Shown: in pieces, positions 6,855 through 13,044 of the stretch
How the letters are laid out: each line of letters opens with the position of its first letter
Numbering within the stretch: the first letter of the stretch is position 1
Origin: Kocuria sp. p3-SID1428
GTDB lineage: Bacteria > Actinomycetota > Actinomycetes > Actinomycetales > Micrococcaceae
Assembly (NCBI RefSeq): GCF_025149945.1
Contig: NZ_JALXVH010000064.1
Span: forward strand, 1-13,352
Direction: 5' to 3'
Length of the DNA: 13,352 nt
Notes under the pieces: model-generated
Told to the model about the DNA's origin: nothing
Database searches by the model: none
Seen by the model: only the letters and a program-made list of their open reading frames with translations
Program-made: the position numbers and the translations under genes

Positions 6855-7880
6855 ATGACCTCTGAGCCTGCCCCCATCCTCGATGACATCGCCCAGGCCG
6901 TGGGCGGCACCCCGCTGGTGCGCATGTCCCGGCTGTTCGACGGGCATCCGGCCCAGGTGCTCGCCAAGGTCGAGTCACTGAACCCCGGGGCCAGTGCCAA
7001 GGACCGTCCGGCACTGGCCATGCTGCGCGATGCGCTGGACTCCGGGCGACTGGCCCCCGGCGGGACCGTGGTCGAGTCCAGCTCCGGGAATCTGGGGATG
7101 GCCCTGGCCCGCGCGTGCTCGGCGCACGACGTGCAGTTCGTGTGCGTCGTGGACACCCGGGCCAACCGCTCGACGATCGCGGCGATCCGGGCGCTGGGCG
7201 GACGGATCGAGCTCGTGGAGCATCCGGATCCGGCCACGGGCGACCTGCTGACCGCCAGGCTGGCCCGCGTTCAGGAGCTGCTGCGGGAGATCCCCGGGGC
7301 GGTGAACCTGCACCAGTACGGCAATCCGGCGAATGCGGGGGCCCACCGCGAGGGGACCATGCGCGAGATCGCCGAGGCCATGGAGCACCGCGTCGACGAC
7401 GTGGTCGCGGCTTGCTCCACGACCGGCACGATCGGCGGCTGCGCCTCCTACATCCAGGAGCATGGGATGCGCACCCGCGTCATCGCCGTGGACGCCCAGG
7501 GCAGCGTGCTGTTCGGAGGGACAGCGGGCGCACGTCGTCTGCCGGGGATGGGCGCGGGATTCGTGACGGACCTGTCGCGCCGGGTCCAGCCCGATCAGGT
7601 GCTGCGGGTCAGCGAGCTCGAGTGCGTGGCCGGCGCGCGTCTGCTGGCCCGGCGCGAGGGCATCCTGGCCGGCGCCTCGACCGGGGCCGTCGTGCACGCC
7701 GTGGCCTCGCTGCTGCCGCAGCGCCCGGACGATGCCCGGATCGCGATGCTCGTGCACGATGGCGGCATGCCCTACCTGGACACGATCTACGACGACGAGT
7801 GGGTGCGCACCGTCCTGGGGGCCTCCCCGCAGCAGGTCGAGGAGGCCGTGCAGGCTCTGCAGGAGCGGACGCGTGGCTGA
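6855..7880 (+). CDS. sbnA: SbnA-like PLP enzyme, probable N-(2-amino-2-carboxyethyl)-L-glutamate synthase
   Basis: Fold-type II PLP enzyme of the cysteine synthase superfamily, 341 residues. SbnA joins O-phosphoserine and glutamate; SbnB then oxidises the product to L-2,3-diaminopropionate, a siderophore and antibiotic building block. Visible: AVGGTPLVRM (15-24), PLP Lys49 in GASAKDRPA, substrate loop ESSSGNLGMALA (74-85) where CysK has [19 protein letters not shown] (97-107), QYGNPANAGAHREGT (154-168), phosphate loop STTGTIGG (188-195), and GARRLPGMGAGF (225-236). The SSSGNLG, TTGTIGG and RRLPGMGAG combination is what separates SbnA from CysK, and a housekeeping CysK is present at 805-1740. 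The ATG at 6855 gives a normal N-terminus; the frame stays open further upstream but without family homology. It overlaps the next gene by 8 bases, implying coupled translation. No SbnB follows, so whether diaminopropionate is the product is inference. Confidence 0.8.
   Translation: MTSEPAPILDDIAQAVGGTPLVRMSRLFDGHPAQVLAKVESLNPGASAKDRPALAMLRDALDSGRLAPGGTVVESSSGNLGMALARACSAHDVQFVCVVDTRANRSTIAAIRALGGRIELVEHPDPATGDLLTARLARVQELLREIPGAVNLHQYGNPANAGAHREGTMREIAEAMEHRVDDVVAACSTTGTIGGCASYIQEHGMRTRVIAVDAQGSVLFGGTAGARRLPGMGAGFVTDLSRRVQPDQVLRVSELECVAGARLLARREGILAGASTGAVVHAVASLLPQRPDDARIAMLVHDGGMPYLDTIYDDEWVRTVLGASPQQVEEAVQALQERTRG
7861..7865 (+). promoter_or_regulatory. Ribosome binding site that fixes the start of the FAD-PLP fusion gene
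   Basis: AGGAG lies 7 bases before the GTG at 7873, inside the end of the SbnA-like gene. The spacing is ideal, and translation from this GTG gives AEGILRLAVIGAGP, with the nucleotide-binding motif at the normal distance from the N-terminus. Confidence 0.75.
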
Positions 7881-10800
7881 GGGCATCCTGCGGCTGGCGG
7901 TGATCGGAGCCGGTCCCAAGGCACTGAACGCACTCGATTCCCTGGGCAGACGGCTGCGAGCTGCCGGCCGCGGCGACGGTCCGCGGGAGATTCGGATCGA
8001 CATCGTGGACCCCTCCGAGCGACCGGGCACGGGCGCGGCCTACGACCCGCGACAGCCCCGGCATCTGCGCCTGAACGTCACGGCGGGGATCGTCGACGCC
8101 CATGAGCCGGGGGCCGAGGACCGCGTGGTGCAGCCCTTCCGGCAGTGGGCGCTCGAACAGGGCCGGGACGATGCCGCCGAGGACTACCCGCCCCGAGCGC
8201 TGATCGGCGACTACCTGGAGCACGCGTGGTCGCAGGTGGTCGCGGCACTGCCCGAGCGGAGCCGGGTGCGGGTGCTCCGCGGCCGCGCCGAGCAGCTGCG
8301 CCGCCCTGCGCTGGAGCCGTGCGCGTGGGAGGTGCGGATCGAGCCCGCGCGCCGCGCAGGGGGCTCCGGCCCGCTCTGGCACGGCCCGTACGACGAGGTG
8401 CTGCTGGCCACGGGCCACGCCTCGGATCACCCTGCCGCCCTGGCGCACGGATGGGTCGGCCCCGTGCCGCTGATCGGCGGTGTGTACCCCGCCCCGCAGC
8501 GGCTGAGCGAGGAGGCCGTGCCCCCGGGATCCCGCGTGGTGGTGCGCGGTGCTGCGCTGACCTTCATCGACGCGGCGCTGAGCCTGAGCGAGGGACGCGG
8601 CGGTCGCTTCGAGGAGGGCTCCGACGGCCGTCTGCACTACCGGCCCAGCGGCCGGGAGCCCGCGGTCATCCTCCCGACGGGACGCAGCGGAGCGCTGCTC
8701 GATGCCAAGCCGGATCCCGATTCCGCACCGGCGAGAGCGCTGCAGGAGGGCGAGCGCGCCGAGATCCTCGCAGCGGGCCGCCGAGAGGTCCTCGATGCCT
8801 CGGATGTGTCGGAGCTGCTGGGGGCCGTGCAGCGCACGGCGCAGCGGCTCCTGCTGTGCGAGCAGGGGCAGGAGTCCGAGAACAGCCGCGACCCTCTGCG
8901 CTCGCCGATCCCGGAGGGCATCATCGCGGCGGTGGGGGAGACCCTGCGCCGCGGCAGCGAGCCGGAGCGGTCCTGGGGAAGAGCGGCGAAGCCCGCGGCG
9001 GGATCGGCCCCGGCTGGACACGGTGCTGCAGCACGGGGTCTGCGCCGCGGGATCGCCGTGGCCCAGGGCCGCGAGCCGGGCGGCCCGGCGTGGGTGCTGG
9101 GGCGCGCGTGGTCGCTGCTGTACCCGGCCATCGTGCAGCGGATCAGCTTCGCGGAGATCCCCCCGCAGGACTGGGCGGAGTTCCGCGCGGCGGCGGCGCG
9201 CTTCGAGCGGTGGGCCTTCGGACCGCCCCTGCGCAGCGCGCGGCGGCTCGAGGCCCTCGTCGGGGCCGGGATCGTGGATCTGTCCGGCCTGGATGCGGGT
9301 GCGCAGATCGGCGCCGACGGCCGGCTGCGGGCCCCCGGCGGGCCGTCGTCCACGGCCCCGGACGTCGTCGTCGATGCCGTGCTGGCCCCGCCGGGCATTT
9401 CGGCGACGGATCCGCTGCTGCACGGGCTCGTGGAGCGCGGTGTGCTCAGCATCCCGCCGGGACGCCGCGGCTGTCGCATCACCCGCGAGGCCGTCGCGGT
9501 GGATGCCGCCGGTAGCCGCGTCCCCGGGCTGTCGGTGCTCGGACGGCCCACCGAGGACGTCGTGCTGGGCCATGACACGCTGAACCGAGCCCTGCACCCC
9601 CAGCCGCAGCTGTGGGCCCAGCGGATGATCGAGACCCATGCCAGGAGAGCCATGATCGCCACCCCGCCGATCGACGACCCTCTGCGCTCACGAGCCCACG
9701 GCAGCCCCGCGCTCCCGGGCCGCCTCGAGCCTTGGATGCAGGGGCTGCTGGATGACCCCGCCACGTGCCAGGACCTGCTGGCCGAGCACGGCAGCCCCGT
9801 GAACCTGCTGGATCCGGGCCCGCTGGAGGCCAACGCGCAGGAGCTGATCCGTGCGGCGGACCAGCGCGGGGTCGAGCTGCGCGTGTTCGTGGCGCGCAAG
9901 GCGAACAAGATGCTCGCGGTGGTGGACAGGGCGCGGGAGCTCGGCCACGGGATCGACGTGGGCAGCCAGCGCGAGCTGCGCCAGGTCCTCGAGCGCGGGG
10001 TGCCGGGAGAGGACATCGTGGTGACGGCGGCGATCAAGCCGGAGCCGCTGCTGCGGCTGGCCGTGGACTCCGGTGCGACCGTGGTCGTGGACAACCGGGA
10101 TGAGCTGGCTCTGCTGCGCCGAGTCCTCGCCGGGCGTCCAGCAGGGGCCGCGCCCGTCGGGATCGGTCTGCGGCTGGCGCCGGAGCCGGGGCGGGGGATC
10201 GCGCCGACCCGGTTCGGGGAGTCGGCGAGCACGTGGCTGGCCGAGCTCGGCTGCGCAGGGGAGTCGTTGAGCGGGTCGGGGCTGGCGGTCGCCGGCGTGC
10301 ACTTCCACCTGCACGGCTACGATCCGGGCGATCGCAGCGAGGGGCTGCGCCAGGCCGTGGCGCTGGTCGATGCCCTCCGGGAACGCGGACACGAGCCGAC
10401 CTGGATCGACATGGGCGGCGGCGTGCCCATGTCCTATCTCGAGGACCCCGAGCCGTGGGAGGCCTTCTGGCGGGCCCACGAGCAGGCCGTCCTCAGCGGT
10501 GACGAATCGCTGACCTGGCGCGGTGACGGCCTGGGTCTGCGCCGGGAGGAGGGCCCCGACGGTCCGCGGCTGGGCGGAGCGCGCGATCTGTACCCCTATC
10601 ACCAGAAGCTCACGCGCGGACCCTGGCTGGGAGAGGTCCTCGACGCCGACCTCGCCTCCGGCAGGGACGACGACGGCGTCGTCGGGGCGGAGCACGACGG
10701 CCTCGGTGCGCAGGCCACGGTGGCCGATGCCCTGCGCGCCCGCGGCCTGCAGCTGCGCTGCGAGCCCGGCCGAGCGATGCTCGACGGCTGCGGCATGACC

Positions 10801-11226
10801 CTGGCCCGAGTGGCCTTCCGCAAGTGCACCAGCGACGGTGAGCCGATCGTCGGGCTGCAGATGAACCGCACACAGTGCCGCTCGACGTCCGCCGACTTCC
10901 TGGTGGACCCGCTGCTCGTTCCCGGTCCGCAGCACGACGACGGCGCGCTGGCCTCCGATCCCGCGGGAGCGGGCGAGCCCGGCGGTCCCTGGGCGGGGCC
11001 GATCGAGGCCTTCCTGGTGGGCGCCTACTGCGTGGAGGCCGAGCTGATCCTCAAGCGGCGCATCGTCTTCCCCCACGGGGTGGCGGTGGGGGACGTCATC
11101 GCGCTGCCGAACACCGGCGGCTACCTCATGCACATCTTGGAATCCGCCTCGCACCAGATCCCGCTGGCGGCCAATGCGGTGCGCACGGACCACGGGTGGG
11201 TGCGCGACGACATCGATCGGCAGTGA
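7873..11226 (+). CDS. Fusion protein: FAD/NAD(P)-binding oxidoreductase plus Y4yA-type PLP decarboxylase-fold enzyme
   Basis: 1117 residues in two halves. Residues 1 to about 590 are an FAD/NAD(P)-binding protein of the NAD_binding_9 kind: dinucleotide motif VIGAGPKALNAL (10-21), PGTGAAYDP (about 51-59), LRLNVTAG (about 65-72), YPPRALIGDYLE, LLATGHA (about 177-183) and VVVRGAALTFIDAAL. Residues about 594-1117 have the alanine racemase-like fold of group IV decarboxylases: PLP Lys676 in FVARKANKM, HFHLHGYDPG (810-819), MGGGVP (847-852), CEPGRAMLDG (963-972), NRTQCRSTSADFLVDP and GAYCVEAELILKRR (from 1050). The last two blocks resemble the uncharacterised Y4yA family. SbnH of staphyloferrin B synthesis is of this general fold. 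The gene is coupled to the SbnA-like gene, so both probably work on the same amino-acid product; substrates are unknown. An SD plus ATG at 9643-9654 could yield the second half separately. Residues about 367-389 look frame-shifted. Confidence 0.85.
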   Translation: MAEGILRLAVIGAGPKALNALDSLGRRLRAAGRGDGPREIRIDIVDPSERPGTGAAYDPRQPRHLRLNVTAGIVDAHEPGAEDRVVQPFRQWALEQGRDDAAEDYPPRALIGDYLEHAWSQVVAALPERSRVRVLRGRAEQLRRPALEPCAWEVRIEPARRAGGSGPLWHGPYDEVLLATGHASDHPAALAHGWVGPVPLIGGVYPAPQRLSEEAVPPGSRVVVRGAALTFIDAALSLSEGRGGRFEEGSDGRLHYRPSGREPAVILPTGRSGALLDAKPDPDSAPARALQEGERAEILAAGRREVLDASDVSELLGAVQRTAQRLLLCEQGQESENSRDPLRSPIPEGIIAAVGETLRRGSEPERSWGRAAKPAAGSAPAGHGAAARGLRRGIAVAQGREPGGPAWVLGRAWSLLYPAIVQRISFAEIPPQDWAEFRAAAARFERWAFGPPLRSARRLEALVGAGIVDLSGLDAGAQIGADGRLRAPGGPSSTAPDVVVDAVLAPPGISATDPLLHGLVERGVLSIPPGRRGCRITREAVAVDAAGSRVPGLSVLGRPTEDVVLGHDTLNRALHPQPQLWAQRMIETHARRAMIATPPIDDPLRSRAHGSPALPGRLEPWMQGLLDDPATCQDLLAEHGSPVNLLDPGPLEANAQELIRAADQRGVELRVFVARKANKMLAVVDRARELGHGIDVGSQRELRQVLERGVPGEDIVVTAAIKPEPLLRLAVDSGATVVVDNRDELALLRRVLAGRPAGAAPVGIGLRLAPEPGRGIAPTRFGESASTWLAELGCAGESLSGSGLAVAGVHFHLHGYDPGDRSEGLRQAVALVDALRERGHEPTWIDMGGGVPMSYLEDPEPWEAFWRAHEQAVLSGDESLTWRGDGLGLRREEGPDGPRLGGARDLYPYHQKLTRGPWLGEVLDADLASGRDDDGVVGAEHDGLGAQATVADALRARGLQLRCEPGRAMLDGCGMTLARVAFRKCTSDGEPIVGLQMNRTQCRSTSADFLVDPLLVPGPQHDDGALASDPAGAGEPGGPWAGPIEAFLVGAYCVEAELILKRRIVFPHGVAVGDVIALPNTGGYLMHILESASHQIPLAANAVRTDHGWVRDDIDRQ
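9643..9654 (+). promoter_or_regulatory. Possible internal ribosome site and start at the domain junction
   Basis: AGGAG (9643-9647), four bases, then an in-frame ATG at 9652, codon 594 of the fusion. This is exactly where the FAD domain ends and the PLP domain begins. Initiation here would give a free 524-residue Y4yA-type enzyme. It may be functional, or a relic of two formerly separate genes. Confidence 0.45.
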
Positions 11227-11238
11227 GCGGGTCCGACC

Positions 11239-11267
11239 GCGGGGGCGACTCCGGGCGGTGACCCCGC
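11239..11267 (+). terminator. Inverted repeat after the fusion gene, weak terminator candidate
   Basis: GCGGGG (11239-11244) pairs with CCCCGC (11262-11267) across a 17-base loop, 12 bases after the stop. There is no T-run and the stem is short, so this is only suggestive. Confidence 0.25.
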
Positions 11268-11293
11268 TGACAGCCTCCCGGGCGATCGACGAC

Positions 11294-11299
11294 TAGGAT
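11294..11299 (+). promoter_or_regulatory. Candidate -10 box for the antiporter gene
   Basis: TAGGAT, identical to the def -10 candidate. Transcription from about 11306 would give a leader of roughly 84 bases. CTGACA at 11267-11272 resembles a -35 box but is 21 bases away, too far for normal spacing. Confidence 0.45.
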
Positions 11300-11324
11300 C
11301 GATGCTCGGAATCGACAGACGCCC

Positions 11325-11371
11325 GCGGGACGACCCGCATCACCAGCGGCCTGCAGCGGGGACGGCCCCGC
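11325..11371 (+). promoter_or_regulatory. Two GC hairpins in the antiporter mRNA leader
   Basis: GCGGG-ACGA-CCCGC (11325-11338) and GCGGGG-ACGG-CCCCGC (11356-11371) are similar four-base-loop hairpins 17 bases apart. The second ends two bases before the ribosome site AGGAGG (11374-11379), so its state could affect access to it. The half-stems of one hairpin can also pair with those of the other. No known riboswitch class was recognised. Confidence 0.35.
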
Positions 11372-11389
11372 ACAGGAGGCCTGGTCCGC

Positions 11390-12541
11390 ATGAATTCACC
11401 GTCTTCGGCCCTGCGCAGCGTATTGCACCCAGCCGTCATCCTGCGCCTGCTGCTGGGCTGGGGCGCCTATCTCGCGCTGATTCTGGCCCAGCCCCTTCTG
11501 ACGGGGCACCTTCCCGCGGCCGCATTGACCGCGCTGCTGACGGGCATCATCGTCGTGATCCTGGTCTGCGCCTCAGGCGTCGTCGAGCAGGCAGAGCACC
11601 TGGCCCAACGGCTGGGGGATCCCTACGGGACGCTCGTGCTGACGCTGTCGGTCGTGCTGATCGAGGTCATCCTCATCTCGGCGGTCATGCTCGGCCCCGG
11701 CGAGCACGCGAGCATCGCTCGCGATTCGGTCATGGCGGTGTCCATGATCATCCTCGACCTCGTGATCGGTGCGTGCCTGATCGTCGGCGGTGCACGCCAC
11801 GGGGGTCTGCGACCCAATCGCGCCGGGGTCTCCGCCTACCTGACGCTGCTGATCGTGCTGGCGGCCACGGCCTTCGCCCTTCCGGGACTGATCGGCGACG
11901 ACGGCGCGTACACCGGCGCGCAGGCGGTGCTCGTGGCGGCCATGACGATCGTGCTCTACGCGTACTTCCTGCAGCGGCAGATGGGACCCCAGCGCGCTGA
12001 CTTCCAGGAGCCGGGCGCTCCCTCGGACCCGGAGCTCCCCGCCGCAGCTGCCTCGAGCGCTGCGATCACAGACGTGCTGCGGGCGCAGCGCGCCGAGATC
12101 ATGCTCCGAGCGCTGGTGCTCGTGGCCGCCGTCGTGCCGATCGTGCTGCTCTCGCACCACATGGCTGCCCTGCTGGACGAGGCGCTCGCGCGCCTGCAGG
12201 CCCCGGCGGAGCTGTCCGGGCTGGTGATCGCCGCCATCGTGTTCCTGCCGGAGACGATCACCGCGCTGCGGGCGGCCCTGGCCGGCGAGATGCAGCGGGT
12301 CTCGAACCTGTGCCACGGCGCCCTGGTCTCCACCGTGGGCGTGACGATCCCGGCCGTGCTGGTCATCGGTCTGCTCACGGAGCAGGACGTGGTCCTGGCA
12401 GCTTCCCCGGCGCATCTGGTGCTGCTGGGGATCTCGCTGCTGCTGAGCGTGACCACGTTCTTCGGCGGCCGGGTCACCGCGCTGCACGGTGCCGGGCACG
12501 TGATGGTCTTCGTGCTCTACGTCATGACGCTGTTCGCCTGA
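11390..12541 (+). CDS. chaA: ChaA-type Ca2+(Na+,K+)/H+ antiporter
   Basis: Inner-membrane cation/proton exchanger of the CaCA superfamily; ChaA homologues extrude calcium, sodium or potassium at alkaline pH or high salt. 383 residues with about ten hydrophobic segments in two halves, joined by a charged, Pro/Ala-rich loop at about 196-236. The two alpha-repeats are visible: GDPYGTLVLTLSVVLIEV (76-93, acidic Glu92) and VFLPETITALRAAL (284-297, acidic Glu288) followed by NLCHGALVSTVGVTIP. These glutamates are the expected ion-binding residues. ATG at 11390 follows AGGAGG with a 10-base gap. It lies 163 bases after the fusion gene with its own -10 candidate, so it is probably a separate transcript. 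ISL3 debris begins 18 bases after the stop but the gene itself is intact. Ion specificity cannot be told from sequence. Confidence 0.92.
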   Translation: MNSPSSALRSVLHPAVILRLLLGWGAYLALILAQPLLTGHLPAAALTALLTGIIVVILVCASGVVEQAEHLAQRLGDPYGTLVLTLSVVLIEVILISAVMLGPGEHASIARDSVMAVSMIILDLVIGACLIVGGARHGGLRPNRAGVSAYLTLLIVLAATAFALPGLIGDDGAYTGAQAVLVAAMTIVLYAYFLQRQMGPQRADFQEPGAPSDPELPAAAASSAAITDVLRAQRAEIMLRALVLVAAVVPIVLLSHHMAALLDEALARLQAPAELSGLVIAAIVFLPETITALRAALAGEMQRVSNLCHGALVSTVGVTIPAVLVIGLLTEQDVVLAASPAHLVLLGISLLLSVTTFFGGRVTALHGAGHVMVFVLYVMTLFA

Positions 12542-12559
12542 GCCGGAGCAGACAAAGCG

Positions 12560-13037
12560 GGCTCTTCAGAGTTGAGGGTGGGCGCGTCGGTTGGGTCGGG
12601 TAGCTGGGTGGAGAAGTCGAGGTCCCCGATGATGAGCGGACTTCTACCCCCGCTGATCTCAAGGACCTCGACGATGCCCAACCACAGTTGTGTATGCCCT
12701 GACGCGCTCGATCGCTGCGACCGATGCGATGTTCTCCTCGACTTCCCGAGCCTCCACCTGGTCGCGGTGAGGCAGGCTCCTACGGGCCTGGTGCTCTAGG
12801 TGGAGTTCTGCGATCCGGTCACGGGCTGCCCCGGCTGCGGAGTCATCGCGACCGGTCATGGTCGAGATGATCGATGCGCCCTGGGCCGGGCGGCCGGTGC
12901 GGATCCGGTGGGCGATCGGCCAGCTGCGGGCCGAGGGAGCAACGATCCAGGGCCTGGCCCGGCAGCTCGGCACCACCTGGAACACGCTCTGGTCCCAGGT
13001 CCAGCCCGTCCTGGCCCAGGCCGCAGGCGATCCCTCT
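12560..13037 (+). mobile_element. Left end and 5' part of a degraded ISL3-family insertion sequence
   Basis: GGCTCTTCAGAGTTG at 12560-12574 matches the GGCTCTTC terminal inverted repeat shared by many actinobacterial ISL3 elements. The N-terminal part of an ISL3 transposase follows from 12674. No inverted copy (GAAGAGCC) occurs to the right, and no 8-base direct repeat of the left flank was found, so the right part of the element, including the DDE catalytic region, is missing. Confidence 0.7.
12674..13037 (+). pseudogene. ISL3-family transposase N-terminal remnant
   Basis: From ATG 12674 the frame reads MPNHSCVCPDALDRCDRCDVL, then SLHLVAV, hits an in-frame TAG at 12797-12799, and continues EFCDPVTGCPGCGVIATGHGR, which is the first CxxC of the ISL3 zinc ribbon. 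The frame then shifts at about 12846-12860 to give VEMIDAPWAGRPVRIRW, followed directly by AIGQLRAEGATIQGLARQ and LGTTWNTLWSQVQPVLAQAA, the helix-turn-helix before the catalytic domain. The segment expected between GRPVRIRW and AIGQLR (second cysteine pair, about 25-30 residues) is missing, so there is an internal deletion at about 12911. Homology stops at about 13037. One nonsense codon, one frameshift, one internal deletion and loss of the catalytic domain make this non-functional. Confidence 0.75.
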
Positions 13038-13044
13038 TCATGCC

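Noticed and set aside
7732..7872. Longer version of the fusion gene starting at 7732
   Set aside because: That part is the end of the SbnA-like gene read in another frame; GTG at 7873 has an ideal SD and gives the nucleotide-binding motif at the normal distance.
7609..9639. A 676-codon open frame on the minus strand across the SbnA-like and fusion genes
   Set aside because: It is rich in Arg, Pro, Ala, Gly and His with no family motif, and lies opposite frames with clear catalytic motifs; a high-GC shadow.
9688..11193. A 501-codon open frame on the minus strand opposite the PLP half of the fusion
   Set aside because: Low-complexity composition and no motifs, opposite a well-conserved PLP enzyme.
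11302..12000. Open frame starting in the chaA leader
   Set aside because: It overlaps the ChaA coding region in another frame, is Arg/Pro/His rich and lacks motifs; the start at 11302 has no ribosome site.
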